64,000 nucleotides of DNA from Alkalilimnicola ehrlichii (lineage in GTDB: Bacteria > Pseudomonadota > Gammaproteobacteria > Nitrococcales > AK92), in contig NZ_NFZV01000006.1 in the NCBI RefSeq assembly GCF_003399765.1, forward strand, positions 158,595 through 222,594, written 5' to 3'. The notes under the pieces were generated by a model. It saw nothing but the letters and a program-made list of their open reading frames with translations. It had not been told where the DNA came from and searched no databases. Both the position numbers and the translations under genes were made by a program. Positions 10,401 to 22,539 of this stretch are shown piece by piece (position 1 is the stretch's first letter; each line of letters begins with the position of its first letter).

Positions 10401-10768
10401 GAATTCTCCTACCGACATACCGCCAAGGGAGACAACATTCTTACACGGTCAGACCGCTTAACACGCAACCAAAGCAGAAAAAGTTCCACCTTCGTCACGC
10501 TCCCGAGGCTTATTTCGTAGCAACGCCACCGCTTCCTCGCTACACTGCCGACCGAGGTCGATTATGCGGCGCCCGACTCGAGTACACTGCAGAGACCGCA
10601 AGCCATTTAAGAACCTCAACGCGCCCCCTGAGGAACGCCGATGCTCCCGTGCCCCTAGGCGCGTTTCCCGGCTCGCCCGGCAGGAATCGGGCTAGAGACG
10701 GTAGCGTAAAGGGTCCGGTGCTTCGGTAACAAACCAGCGACAACGCAACACATACGACAGTTAAAACC
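10401..10768 (+). other. Intergenic region between divergent folB and plsY
   Basis: About 370 bases between divergent genes. Open frames here have no recognisable protein features. It should contain the promoters for both folB-folK and plsY, but I could not pick out a clear -35/-10 pair or an operator. Confidence 0.6.
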
Positions 10769-11383
10769 ATGCTCTTCGATACCACGCCATCGCTTTTCAT
10801 CGCACTATTAACCGTCCTAGGTTATCTGTTTGGCTCAGTCTCCAGCGCCATCATCGTCTGCCGCTTGATGCGGTTACCCGACCCGCGCAGCGAGGGTTCA
10901 CGCAACCCGGGAACCACCAATGTACTCCGCATCGGGGGCAAAAAAGCCGCCATAATCACGCTGGCCGGCGACATGCTCAAAGGCCTGGTCCCTGTCCTAA
11001 TCGCTCGTATGCTTAGCGCCGAGCCAATGGTATGGGCGTTGGTCGGAATGGCTGCATTTATCGGCCACCTTTACCCTGTATTTTTCCGTTTCGAAGGGGG
11101 CAAAGGCGTGGCGACCGGCTTGGGCGCTATTTTGGCTTGGTCCTGGCTGGGCGGCTTACTCACCATTGCAACCTGGTTGATCGTGGCGGCCGTTTTCCGC
11201 TATTCCTCGCTGGCCGCACTCACCGCCTTTCTTCTTGCACCGATTTATTTGGCTGGCACCACCGGCGATATGGCCTTAACCAGCGCTATGTCTATCGTAA
11301 CCGCCCTGGTTTATTGGCGACACCGGGAAAACATTCGCAACCTCATCGCCGGTAAGGAAAGTAAGATAGGCAAGAAAAAATAG
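10769..11383 (+). CDS. plsY: Glycerol-3-phosphate acyltransferase (acyl-phosphate dependent)
   Basis: Inner-membrane enzyme that transfers an acyl group from acyl-phosphate to glycerol-3-phosphate, starting phospholipid synthesis. The 204-residue protein has about five membrane spans and all three PlsY motifs: GSVSSAIIVCRL, GSRNPGTTNVLRIGGKKAA with the catalytic-region Ser/Arg/Asn, and HLYPVFFRFEGGKGVATGLG. It ends in a lysine-rich cytoplasmic tail. It is convergent with tsaD, next to which plsY is commonly found. Confidence 0.97.
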   Translation: MLFDTTPSLFIALLTVLGYLFGSVSSAIIVCRLMRLPDPRSEGSRNPGTTNVLRIGGKKAAIITLAGDMLKGLVPVLIARMLSAEPMVWALVGMAAFIGHLYPVFFRFEGGKGVATGLGAILAWSWLGGLLTIATWLIVAAVFRYSSLAALTAFLLAPIYLAGTTGDMALTSAMSIVTALVYWRHRENIRNLIAGKESKIGKKK

Positions 11384-11468
11384 CCAAGAAAACACCGAAC
11401 CACCCGCCGACCTTCTGCAAACCTAAAGCAGACGGAGCCTTCGCGCTCCGCCTGCGGCCTCCTACGCA

Positions 11469-12482
11469 TCAAGCAGCCGTCAACGCCTCCAAGGGCCAGC
11501 GCGCCGTAACACCGAATCCAAGCGGCTCGGCAGCACCCGCGGCCAGACGGCAATAGCCGGCATAGGCGATCATTGCCCCGTTATCGGTGCACAACGAAGG
11601 GCGCGGATAAAACACGCGCGCGCCTTGCCGCTCAGCTAATTCCCGCATCTGTTCGCGCAAATAGGCATTAGCCCCTACACCTCCCGCTATCACCAGACGC
11701 TTAATACCGCTTTGCGTTAGCGCTCGGCGGCATTTGATAACCAGCGTATCGACGACTGCATCCTGAAAAGCACGCGCAATGTCGGCCCGCGCCGTCGGAT
11801 CGCCTTCATGTTTCTTCACCGTATTTAACGTAAAGGTCTTCAACCCGCTGAAACTAAAATCCAACCCTGGGCGATCAGTCATCGGACGCGGGAAGCGAAA
11901 CCGCGCCGGGTCACCTTGTTGCGCTAACTTCTCCAGCTCAGGCCCGCCAGGGTAAGGCAGCCCCAACAGCTTTGCCGTCTTATCGAAGGCTTCGCCGGCG
12001 GCATCGTCCAGGCTCTCGCCAAGCACCCGATAGCGCCCAACCCCCGCCACTTGAATTAGCATCGTATGCCCACCGGATACTAAGAGCGCCAAAAACGGAA
12101 AGTCCGGCACCTCCGTCTCCAGCATCGGCGCCAGCAAATGCGCTTCTAAGTGATGGACACCCACCGCCGGGATGTTTAACGCCCACGCAAGACTCCGCCC
12201 TACCGAGGCCCCCACCAGTAGCGCCCCTACCAACCCCGGCCCACTGGTGTAGGCAATACCGTCGAGACTGCTTTTCTCCACGCCGGCTTCGCTGAGCGTC
12301 TCTTCGATGATCGGCACCAGCTTACGCACATGATCGCGCGAGGCGAGTTCAGGGACCACACCACCGTACTTCGCGTGCGTCGCGATTTGGCTATAGACCA
12401 CATGCCCCATCAAGCCGCATTCGCTGTCATAAACAGCGACGCCGGTCTCGTCGCAGGAGGTCTCGATCCCCAGAACTCTCAT
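11469..12482 (-). CDS. tsaD: tRNA N6-adenosine threonylcarbamoyltransferase
   Basis: Final enzyme of t6A37 modification in ANN-decoding tRNAs, working with TsaB, TsaE and TsaC. The 337-residue protein has [19 protein letters not shown] at the start, the metal-binding histidine region [11 protein letters not shown] at about residues 109-119, VSGGHTMLI, and the C-terminal [14 protein letters not shown] and [11 protein letters not shown] blocks. It is divergent from rpsU, the standard gammaproteobacterial arrangement. Confidence 0.97.
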   Translation of the reverse strand: MRVLGIETSCDETGVAVYDSECGLMGHVVYSQIATHAKYGGVVPELASRDHVRKLVPIIEETLSEAGVEKSSLDGIAYTSGPGLVGALLVGASVGRSLAWALNIPAVGVHHLEAHLLAPMLETEVPDFPFLALLVSGGHTMLIQVAGVGRYRVLGESLDDAAGEAFDKTAKLLGLPYPGGPELEKLAQQGDPARFRFPRPMTDRPGLDFSFSGLKTFTLNTVKKHEGDPTARADIARAFQDAVVDTLVIKCRRALTQSGIKRLVIAGGVGANAYLREQMRELAERQGARVFYPRPSLCTDNGAMIAYAGYCRLAAGAAEPLGFGVTARWPLEALTAA

Positions 12483-12499
12483 GTGTAACTCCCAATATT

Positions 12500-12528
12500 T
12501 TGCAATTGCTGTCGCAGGCGCCTATAAT
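12500..12528 (+). promoter_or_regulatory. Sigma70 promoter of rpsU-yqeY-dnaG-rpoD
   Basis: A TTGCAA -35 box and a consensus TATAAT -10 box are separated by exactly 17 bases, about 68 bases before rpsU. This is the strongest promoter-like sequence seen in the window and suits the head of the macromolecular-synthesis operon. Confidence 0.8.
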
Positions 12529-12595
12529 ACCGCGCCCAAGTTCGGAAATCCGCTTCCGCAACCGAATTCAACTTTTTAGGAAGGTGTAATCGTAC

Positions 12596-12811
12596 ATGCC
12601 CGTTGTTAAGGTCCGGGAAAACGAGCCGTTCGAAGTAGCACTACGTCGCTTCAAACGTTCCTGCGAAAAAGCTGGCGTCCTCTCCGAGGTTCGCCGTCGT
12701 GAATACTACGAAAAGCCGACTCAGGTGCGTAAGCGCAAAGCCGCCGCCGCGGTCAAGCGTCACATGAAGCGTCTTGCTCGCGAGCAAGCTCGCCGCACCC
12801 GTCTGTACTGA
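12596..12811 (+). CDS. rpsU: 30S ribosomal protein bS21
   Basis: Small basic protein of 71 residues, starting [21 protein letters not shown] and rich in Arg/Lys towards the C-terminus ([14 protein letters not shown]). It is a late-assembling 30S protein near the anti-Shine-Dalgarno helix. It follows an AGGAAGG ribosome-binding site and is the first gene of the classical S21-primase-sigma70 operon. Confidence 0.98.
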   Translation: MPVVKVRENEPFEVALRRFKRSCEKAGVLSEVRRREYYEKPTQVRKRKAAAAVKRHMKRLAREQARRTRLY

Positions 12812-12831
12812 GCACCTTCGGCGCCTAGCCA

Positions 12832-13281
12832 ATGAGTGAGCTTAAGGCAAGGATCAATGAGGCTGTAAAAGCCGCCATGCGGGCCGGCGACAAGCCGCGC
12901 TTAGCCGTGCTTAGGTTGATCACCGCCGACATCAAACAACGAGAAGTCGACGAGCGAGTCGAACTCTCCGACGACGATGTCATCGCCGTGCTCAGCAAGA
13001 TGGTTAAACAGCGACGCGAGTCCATTGCCCAATACGAGCAAGCTGGACGAGACGAACTGGCCGCACAGGAGCGCTCGGAGATCGACGTTATTTCCGAGTT
13101 CCTCCCCCAACCTCTGACCGAGGCCGAAATCGATACGATTATCGACAAAGCCATCGCGGATACCGGAGCCTCCAGTATTCGCGACATGGGCAAGGTAATG
13201 GGTGCGGTAAAGCCACAATTGCAGGGCCGCGCCGACATGGGTGCAGTCAGCGGGCAGATTAAAGCGCGCCTCGAAAGCTGA
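12832..13281 (+). CDS. GatB/YqeY domain-containing protein
   Basis: A 149-residue helical protein related to the tail domain of the GatB amidotransferase subunit. It begins MSELKARINEAVKAAMRAGDKPRLAVLR and carries ALPQPLT-like EFLPQPLTEAEID and the C-terminal GRADMGAVSGQIKARL signature. The family is commonly encoded between rpsU and dnaG, as here, 20 bases after rpsU. Its function is unproven; a tRNA-related role has been suggested from the GatB homology. Confidence 0.92.
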   Translation: MSELKARINEAVKAAMRAGDKPRLAVLRLITADIKQREVDERVELSDDDVIAVLSKMVKQRRESIAQYEQAGRDELAAQERSEIDVISEFLPQPLTEAEIDTIIDKAIADTGASSIRDMGKVMGAVKPQLQGRADMGAVSGQIKARLES

Positions 13282-13288
13282 TTATGCT

Positions 13289-13361
13289 AAGCTGGTACTG
13301 CTAGGCAGGCCGTCGATAGCTATTCTCTCCAGAGTTTGCTATCGACGGCCTGACGAGCTTA
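13289..13361 (+). repeat. Long perfect hairpin in the yqeY-dnaG gap
   Basis: A 15-bp perfect inverted repeat (CAGGCCGTCGATAGC at 13306-13320 and its complement at 13338-13352) encloses a 17-base loop. An outer TAAGCT/AGCTTA pair flanks it. No T-run follows, so it is not an ordinary terminator. In this position E. coli has a terminator and an RNase E processing site that lower primase expression. A comparable role is an inference. Confidence 0.65.
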
Positions 13362-13534
13362 GTGGTGCAAGGGCACACAAGTAGGCGGCAACAGGTCGGC
13401 GATCGTGCGGTTTAGCCTTGCGACGCTATCTTGTTGCAGTAGCTCCGCTGTTGGATAAGGCTAACGGCTCGCACCCCGTACGGACGGCGCAGGCATTGCG
13501 CTTTGTTGCGTCTGCCGTTCTTGGGTGGAAAGCC

Positions 13535-15303
13535 ATGGCCGCCAAAATACCCGATCACTTTATCGGAGAACTGCTTACTCGCGTCGATATCGTCGAGGTT
13601 ATCGGGGAGCGTCTGGAACTCAAACGGGTCGGGAGCAACTTACAAGCCCTTTGCCCGTTCCACAGCGAGAAAACCCCATCCTTCACGGTCAGCCCCAGCA
13701 AACAGTTTTATCACTGCTTTGGCTGCGGCGCCCATGGCACAGCCATCCGCTTTCTCATGGAGCACGATCGGCTGGGGTTTCGGGATGCGGTAGAAACGCT
13801 AGCCCAACGGGCTGGCATGGCGCTACCGGAAGAAGCACGCGATGAGCGCGAAGAGCAGTATGGCGAATTATACAAACTGCTCGGCAAAGCCTCGCAGCAT
13901 TACCAGCGCTGGCTACGAGAGCACCCTGAACGGGAAACGGCTGTAGCCTACCTGAAACGGCGAGGCTTAAGTGGCGACATCGCGGCACAGTACGGGCTCG
14001 GCTTCGCGCCGCCCGGTTGGGACAATCTGGCTCGGGCGCTGGGGCGCTCGCCTAAGCTGGTCATAGCCGGACTGGCCAATGAGCGCGATAACGGGGGGCT
14101 TTACGACCGTTTCCGCGAACGCATTATCTTCCCGATTCGCGACCGCCGTGGGCGCGTTATCGGGTTCGGTGGTCGCGTCCTTGGCGAAGGGCAACCAAAG
14201 TACCTAAATTCGCCGGAAACCCCCGTTTTTCATAAGGGCCGCGAACTCTATGGCCTTTACGAATGTCTCAAGAAACAGCGGCACCCGGACGCTATTGTCG
14301 TTGTAGAAGGTTATATGGACGTGGTCGCGCTGGCTCAATATGGGATCAGCGAGGCAGTCGCTACGCTCGGAACCGCCACGTCGACAACTCAAGTCGACCG
14401 GCTGTTTCAAGTAACCAAAGACGTCGTCTTCTGCTTCGACGGCGACCGCGCTGGCCGACAAGCGGCTTGGCGAGCGCTGGAAAACGCCTTGCCCGCAATG
14501 CGCAGTGGTCGGCAAGCGCGTTTTTTATTTCTTCCCGACGGGGAAGACCCGGACTCGTTAGTCCGCAAAGAAGGTGCGGAGAACTTCCGACACCGAATGG
14601 CCAAGGCGGCACAACTATCGGAGTTTTTCTTCGACAACCTTAGCCGCGAAGTAGATCTTGGCAGTATGGACGGCCGCGCTCGGCTCGCCGAGCGCGCAGC
14701 GCCACACTTGAAAAAATTACCGCCGGGCCTGCTCCGGGACATGATGTTCCAACGGCTCAGCGAAATTACCGGCTTACAAACGGAGCGTTTGGAAGCGGTA
14801 TTAGCGGCGCGCGTAACGCTGCGCCCCGACAAGCGAAAGGACAAAAGCCGCGTGGTCCACGGCTTGAACGAACGCCGGCCAGGGTAGCTATCGCCATGCT
14901 GCTGCAACAACCGCAGCTGGCGCGTTTAGCGACCGAGACGGAGGGCTACCGCGAACAGGATAACCCAGGAATCGAGTTACTCGGCCAAATGCTTGAGTTG
15001 CTAAACGCCGAGCCTCAGTTATCCACCGGCGCCCTACTCGAACGGTTTCGCGACAGCCGTCACGAATCGGCGCTTTGGAAATTGGCGACATGGGAACACA
15101 TGGTTCCCGACGACGGTCTGGAGAGGGAGTTCACGGACGCGCTTCGACGGATAGAAGGATTGATAGCGCCGAAACGCCTGCAATACTTGGATAAACGGAT
15201 GCAACAAGGGCAGTTGACCGAATCCGAGCTGCAGGAGTGGCAGCAATTATTGCGTGAATGGAAAGAAACTAAGGCTCGGGCAACAGACCCGCCAACTGAG
15301 TAA
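13535..15303 (+). pseudogene. dnaG: DNA primase DnaG, one apparent frameshift before the C-terminal domain
   Basis: Makes RNA primers at the replication fork. The start MAAKIPDHFIGELL was chosen over an upstream frame because it matches DnaG N-termini. Then come the CHC2 zinc-binding domain (CPFHSEKTPSF, HCFGCGAHG) and the Toprim catalytic core (VVVEGYMDVVAL, FDGDRAGRQAA). The frame stops just after the core. The -1 frame carries the helical DnaB-interacting domain (LLQQPQLARLATETEG to the end). One missing base, probably in the A4 run at 14843-14846, restores about 589 residues, the normal length. As dnaG is essential, a sequence error is the likely cause. Confidence 0.9.
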
Positions 15304-15392
15304 ACACTGGAAAGGAGGAAGATCCCCGCTATAATGTAGGGTTTCTTCGCGTCCGGACCTCTAACAGGCAGTAGCCCAGGTACCCATCTGCT

Positions 15393-17249
<1,857 letters not shown>

Positions 17250-17273
17250 GACGGGTATACTTCGTCTTCTCTT

Positions 17274-17350
<77 letters not shown>

Positions 17351-17359
17351 TTGAATGTA

Positions 17360-17387
17360 ACGAGGCCGCTATTATTAGCGGCCTCGT
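17360..17387. terminator. Hairpin between the tRNA and the AraC gene
   Basis: A perfect 12-bp stem (ACGAGGCCGCTA, loop TTAT, then the complement) begins nine bases after the tRNA CCA end. The convergent AraC-type gene ends inside it. Only a short pyrimidine-rich tail follows on the plus strand. It probably ends the tRNA transcript and may act in both directions. Confidence 0.55.
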
Positions 17388-18196
17388 CGCTTCCTGTCTT
17401 CCTGCTCCTTCAGTAAACGAACCGTCAAGCCGCTGTTCAAGCGAATCACGGCTGTTGTACGAAGGCCAAACAAGGTTCGAAACGAACGACTTAGGTGCGC
17501 CAAATCAGCGAAACCGACACCGACAGCCAAATGGGTCAAAGAGGAAATGGAGCGCAGGTGGGGCCCGCCTCGCAGCAGCCGGGCCCACAATCGAAAGCGC
17601 CGGAACGGCAACCCGGTTTCTTCACTGAACAAATGAACAAAGCGCGTTTCCGACAGGCCTAGGTGCTCTGCAAGCCGCGCCGCACTGTCGACGACCTCCG
17701 GACGCCGCGAGAGTATCGCCAGTGCACGCGCCACCCGCGGGTCGACCGGTAACGCTTCTCGCACTCCGACACCGAACATAGCCTCCACCCGTCGCTCCGC
17801 AAGCGTACACCAAGGCCGCTCCCAATACAGTTGGCGCAGGAATTCGACCACGGCATGACTTAGCGCGGAATTGTCGGCGATTGCCTTTTCCGAGCCCATC
17901 TGCTGCTTTAAACGATAATAAATGGGGCTATCGGCGCTGACGAAAAAGAAGCCCATGGGCCGGCCGCGGGCGTCCATACGTGGGCTGCGTGCGTCGGCAG
18001 GCACATAAAATGTCCGGGCTTCCGTCTCTATGCTTTCTTCCACATCATAGGCACGAAAGGCTGTCTCCAGGCCGACACAATAGGCAATAGCCGGATGCCT
18101 GTGGATATCGATAACCGGCACCTTACCTACATACGCAACCCACCCATGGCCGATATAAAGCGCATCGCCCACCGCCGCTTGCCGCTGTCGACTCAT
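17375..18196 (-). CDS. AraC-family transcriptional regulator
   Basis: A 273-residue regulator. The N-terminal part (about 1-150) is a cupin-like sensor region with VPVIDIHRHPAIAYCVGL. The C-terminal 100 residues carry the two helix-turn-helix units of the family, the first around AARLAEHLGLSETRFVHLF and the second around LTHLAVGVGFADLAHLSRSF ending in RTLFGL. It lies seven bases after the aldehyde dehydrogenase gene, in the same direction. It therefore probably controls the alcohol/aldehyde oxidation cassette upstream of it. The inducer is unknown. Confidence 0.88.
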   Translation of the reverse strand: MSRQRQAAVGDALYIGHGWVAYVGKVPVIDIHRHPAIAYCVGLETAFRAYDVEESIETEARTFYVPADARSPRMDARGRPMGFFFVSADSPIYYRLKQQMGSEKAIADNSALSHAVVEFLRQLYWERPWCTLAERRVEAMFGVGVREALPVDPRVARALAILSRRPEVVDSAARLAEHLGLSETRFVHLFSEETGLPFRRFRLWARLLRGGPHLRSISSLTHLAVGVGFADLAHLSRSFRTLFGLRTTAVIRLNSGLTVRLLKEQEDRKRRGR

Positions 18197-18203
18197 GCCT
18201 TCG

Positions 18204-19646
18204 CTAACGCAAGAAGAAACGATACAGAAGCTTATGAATTAAACGGCCATAAGGCGGATAGACTAAGCGACTAGGGTTCGGGCGACGTTGAATATATACG
18301 CCCTTTTGTTTGGATAAGCTCATGAACCCTTCTCGCCCATGATAATGCCCCATACCGGAATCGCCGATGCCGCCGAAAGGTAAACTATCTTGCGCAATAT
18401 GAAACAAGGTATTGTTGATACACACGCCGCCTGCGTGACTTTCCTGCAAGACTCGCTCTTGAACTTGGTTATCAAGACCGAAATAGTACAAGGCAAGCGG
18501 GCGCGGACGTTTACGGACCTCCCGCAAAGCCGCGTCGAGATCGCTGACAGGTACGATCGGCAAGATCGGCCCAAAGATCTCCTCCTGCATTACACGGGTA
18601 TCGTTAGGGGAGTCGAGCACGAGATGCAGCGGCAGTTTCCGTTGCGGAACTAACCCCTCCTCATCTGGGTGCAACGCGATCAGCTCTGCTCCTCGCTCCC
18701 TTGCCTCATCGAGCATGCTCCGCAACCGGCGGTAATGGCGATCGTTGATGATGGCCGTGTAATCCGGATTCTTGTCGATACGGCGGTACATACGTTTAGC
18801 CGCTTTGCGCATCGCGGCCAATAGTTCATCGACACGCTCCTCTCGGCATAATACGTAGTCGGGGGCAATGCAGGTTTGGCCGGCGTTTAACGTTTTACCA
18901 AAGATAATATGCTCAGCGGTGCTGCCCATCGGCGCATCGTGGTCAACGATAGCGGGCGACTTCCCCCCTAGCTCCAGCGTGACCGGAGTAAGATTTTCCG
19001 CTGCCGCTGCCATGACTTTTCGACCGACCGACGTGGAGCCGGTAAATACCAGATGATCGAAGGGTAAGCGGGTAAACGCCTCCGCAACCGGCACGCCGCC
19101 ATGAATCACCGCGACTTCGTCGTCCGAGAATACTTCCCGCAGTAACTGCTCTAGAACACCGTTGGTACGTGGCGTGTGCTCCGAAAGCTTTAACAGGGCG
19201 CGGTTGCCCGCCGCAAGCGCCCCTACTAACGGCGATAAAGCAAGCTGGATAGGGTAATTCCAAGGCACAATAATACCGACGACCCCCAGCGGCTGATACA
19301 CCACCTTGGCCGCCGCCGGTCGGAACATCCGCTGCACTGGCCGCCGACTCGGTTTTACCCAACGCGGCAGATGTTTGACGGTGTCTTTTATCGCATTAAC
19401 CACTGGCAGAATATCGGCGATATAGGTCTCGTCGCGCGAGCGGCTACCGTAGTCGGCGGCAACCGCATCGGCCAACCGCTCCCGGTATGCCACTAGTACC
19501 TGCTGAAGCGCTCTCAACCGCGTACAGCGCCAGTCTAGGCTCGGGTATGGCTGTCTTTCCGCCGCATCATGCAAGCGGTCGAAGGCTACTTGCATGTGAT
19601 CGTCGCCCGCTAGGGGCTCCGCCAACTGGAGGTTCAAGTCGCTCAT
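18204..19646 (-). CDS. Aldehyde dehydrogenase, coniferyl-aldehyde dehydrogenase type
   Basis: NAD(P)-dependent oxidation of an aldehyde to an acid. The 480-residue protein shows IVPWNYPIQLALSPLVGALAAGN in the coenzyme domain, FTGSTSVGRKVM, the catalytic Glu in LELGGKSPAIV and the catalytic Cys in NAGQTCIAPDYVL. The C-terminus has LPFGGIGDSGMGHYHG and a short hydrophobic tail as in membrane-associated fatty-aldehyde types. It sits between a GMC alcohol oxidoreductase and an AraC regulator, which suggests stepwise alcohol-to-acid oxidation. The true substrate is not known. Confidence 0.92.
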   Translation of the reverse strand: MSDLNLQLAEPLAGDDHMQVAFDRLHDAAERQPYPSLDWRCTRLRALQQVLVAYRERLADAVAADYGSRSRDETYIADILPVVNAIKDTVKHLPRWVKPSRRPVQRMFRPAAAKVVYQPLGVVGIIVPWNYPIQLALSPLVGALAAGNRALLKLSEHTPRTNGVLEQLLREVFSDDEVAVIHGGVPVAEAFTRLPFDHLVFTGSTSVGRKVMAAAAENLTPVTLELGGKSPAIVDHDAPMGSTAEHIIFGKTLNAGQTCIAPDYVLCREERVDELLAAMRKAAKRMYRRIDKNPDYTAIINDRHYRRLRSMLDEARERGAELIALHPDEEGLVPQRKLPLHLVLDSPNDTRVMQEEIFGPILPIVPVSDLDAALREVRKRPRPLALYYFGLDNQVQERVLQESHAGGVCINNTLFHIAQDSLPFGGIGDSGMGHYHGREGFMSLSKQKGVYIQRRPNPSRLVYPPYGRLIHKLLYRFFLR

Positions 19647-19675
19647 ATCAACGCTCTCATGTGGGTTTGCGGGGG

Positions 19676-21306
19676 CTAGGCGGCACTGCGGCCCGGGCTA
19701 ACCGTTTTCAACCGTCCGAGGATACAGTCGGCGGCACGGGCGGCAATCGCCGTTGTCGGGGCGTTGGTATTGCTTCCCATTAGTAAGGGGAAGATAGACG
19801 CATCGACAATCCGCAGCCCACGTAACCCGTGCACACGACACTCTGGATCTACCACCGCTTCCGAGTCGATGCCCATACGACAGGTACCGACCGGATGATA
19901 AATCGTCTCCGCATGACTGCGAATGTAGTCCCTAATCTGCTGCCGAGTGCGCACGTTCTGTCCCGGGGTGAGCTCCATTTTGCCGATGGCCCGCATTGAA
20001 GGTTGCGCTAAGAGTTCCCGCGTACGCTCCACGGCGAGAATCATGCGCTCTTCGTCGCCGCTAGCCGTCAAATATCGGGGCTCGATTCGGGGCGGCTGCT
20101 CGGGGTTTGCGCTACGTATCCCGATTTGACCGCGACTTTGGGGGCGCAGAAAACAGGTTCGTACGGTATAACCGTAATAGCGAATAGTTCGCCCAAGCCG
20201 CAAACCATGGTCTTCTTCGATAGCAGGAATAAAATGTAACTGCAAATCCGGAATCGGTTCGCTGGGAATGCTCCGGATAAAACCACCGGCTTCGGCAACA
20301 TTCGAACATAACTCGCCACGCTGCTGTACTAGCCACTGCAGAGCGTTTTAGCGTTACGCGGCAACGCGCTCGGGTGCAAGGACATACCGCGCCGATCGCG
20401 CGATCTCCAGATCACGCTGATATCGAGGTGATCCTGCAGATTTCGACCGACTCCCGGCAGTACATGCCGTACCGGAACTCCAGCCTGACGCAACTCCTGC
20501 TCTGGCCCGATACCGGACAACAGCAGCAATTGCGGCGTATTCACTGCCCCAGCGGCCAACACGACCTCACTACGGCCGTAGCAAATCATTCGCCGCCCAC
20601 GCTTGATTCGAACGCCGGTGACCCGATCCCCTTGCAACTCCAGCTGCATTGCAAGGGCGCCGGTAAGCACGTGCAGGTTGGGGCGTTTGCTAACCGGATG
20701 TAAGAACGCGTGGGCATTACTGCAGCGCACGCCATGCCGCTGCATCACATGGTAAAAACCGACGCCTTCCTCGGAAGGGCCGTTAAAATCGTCGTTACGC
20801 GGAAGACCCAGTTCGGCGCCAGCGGCTATGAAGGCCTCCGAATAGGGGTTCCGGCTCAACAGTTCCGAGACAGCCAACTCCCCGCCGCCGCCGTGATACC
20901 TGCTGCCGCCGGCGTGGAAGGCTTCGGTGGCAAGGAAATAAGGTAGTAGGCTGGCATAATTCCACCCAGGGCAACCGGCAGCCTCCCAGGCGTCGTAGTC
21001 GCTTGCGTGGCCGCGGGTGTAGCACATCGCGTTAATGGCGCTGCTTCCGCCCAGGGTTTTGCCGCGGGGCCAGAATAAGCGGCGCTGGTTTAAACACGGC
21101 TCAGGCTCGGTCCAATAAGCCCAGTTAAACCGTTTGCTGCGCATCAATCCAATAATGCCGGCGGGAGTTCGAATCAGCGGATTCCAGTCGCGCGGACCGG
21201 CTTCCAAGACGAGTACCTGCACCGCCGGATCGGCCGACAGTCGATTCGCCAACACACAACCGGCCGAACCGCCTCCGACAATGACGTAGTCGTAATCTTT
21301 CTGCAT
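19676..21306 (-). pseudogene. GMC-family FAD-dependent alcohol oxidoreductase, one apparent frameshift
   Basis: Choline dehydrogenase/AlkJ-like flavoenzyme. The N-terminal FAD motif is YVIVGGGSAGCVLANRLS, followed by GKTLGGSSAINAMCYTRG and the second signature GAVNTPQLLLLSGIGP. The frame fails after ALPRNAKTL; the -1 frame continues QWLVQQRGELCSNVAEAGG and runs to the C-terminus with the catalytic His region HPVGTCRMG and SNTNAPTTAIAARAAD. One missing base near 20336-20345 restores about 543 residues, the normal length. The start follows a GGAGG box. It forms an operon with the aldehyde dehydrogenase and AraC genes. Confidence 0.85.
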
Positions 21307-21441
21307 TGCCGGCCTCCTCCTAATAGCTGCCTGCCCAGCTCCGCTCGCGCAGGCAGCTAGACAATATCCCAGATCAGCTTGTCGTCGTTTCGCTAGCTAA
21401 CAAAATAGGGAGGTTTAGGAAGAATGTCTTGAACGAACCGG

Positions 21442-22539
21442 TCAAGCCGCAGCAAAACACTCTACCCGATTACGCCCGCTGTGCTTTGCACGGTAGAGAG
21501 CGCTGTCGGCACGTTCTAATAAGGGGGCAATATCCTCCGATAGGCGATACTCGGCCAATCCCACCGAGACGGTTAAGCTTAAATCGCCTAGGACGGCAGC
21601 ATAGTCTTCTTGTTCAACGGCATGACGAATTCGCTCGGCGCACACGCGAGCCTGCTCAAGCGTGGTACCCGGCATGATGACCATAAACTCTTCGCCGCCA
21701 TAACGGCCGAACACATCGACCGCGCGCAGATGACTTTCCGCCACCTGGGCGAACCGGCGGAGGACTTTATCGCCCGCCAAGTGACCGAAACGGTCGTTAA
21801 TTTGCTTGAACCAATCGATATCTAAGACCGCTACACTAAACGGCTTACCGAAGCGATCGGCACGGTCTTTTTCGTGCTTGATCGCGTTCATGAGATAACG
21901 ACGATTAAACAAGCCTGTCAGTTCGTCGCGAACGGCCATATCGGCGATGGTGGCCATCGCCTCTTGCAGTTTCTTGTTGCTCGTCTTAAGCCGGTGGCGT
22001 AGGCGCGAGATATAGCCACCAAGGAACGAAAACCACGTCAGGGCCGCCACCAGCGCGATCCAACGCATAAACTCCAAACTTAAATCGACTACTTCCGGCT
22101 GCCGGTATGCGAGCAGGAGGACGACAAGGGCATAGCTGGTCAGGGAGAAAATGCTAAGCGCCAGAAAATGTCTGGTCTGCAACCGAAAGACGCCAAAAAC
22201 GAAACTGGTGATATAGAGCAACAGGAAAATGCCCCGTGCCTCGCCAGCGTAATAGACCATCAGAATCAACAACAGATTGGCGGCGGCAATCTGCGGCATC
22301 GTCAGACTCGGATCGCGAAAACGAAGATTAAAGCCCGAGCGAATCACACCGTAGAAAAACAGGTTGACGAGAATGATCGCGCCAACCATGATACAAACGG
22401 CGCCAACGGAAATGAGTCCTTGCACAGCAGCGGCAACAAACAACAACGCCGTTACCAAATAGGTAGCGCTTGCCATGAAGAAGCGACGCAAGCGCAGCCG
22501 CTGTTGCATATCGCTGCGAGGGACCAGTGAGATATTCAT
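21442..22539 (-). CDS. Membrane-bound diguanylate cyclase (GGDEF)
   Basis: Makes cyclic di-GMP. The protein has six hydrophobic segments over about residues 20-180, without a recognised sensor domain. A short coiled-coil linker (SNKKLQEAMATIADMAVRDELTGLFNRR) leads into a C-terminal GGDEF domain with the catalytic signature RYGGEEFMVIMPG. No inhibitory RxxD motif is apparent upstream of the GGEEF. The start is uncertain: the ATG at MNISLVPR was taken, but an in-frame start 17 codons earlier is possible. It stands alone between the oxidoreductase cassette and a gene-free stretch. Confidence 0.9.
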   Translation of the reverse strand: MNISLVPRSDMQQRLRLRRFFMASATYLVTALLFVAAAVQGLISVGAVCIMVGAIILVNLFFYGVIRSGFNLRFRDPSLTMPQIAAANLLLILMVYYAGEARGIFLLLYITSFVFGVFRLQTRHFLALSIFSLTSYALVVLLLAYRQPEVVDLSLEFMRWIALVAALTWFSFLGGYISRLRHRLKTSNKKLQEAMATIADMAVRDELTGLFNRRYLMNAIKHEKDRADRFGKPFSVAVLDIDWFKQINDRFGHLAGDKVLRRFAQVAESHLRAVDVFGRYGGEEFMVIMPGTTLEQARVCAERIRHAVEQEDYAAVLGDLSLTVSVGLAEYRLSEDIAPLLERADSALYRAKHSGRNRVECFAAA

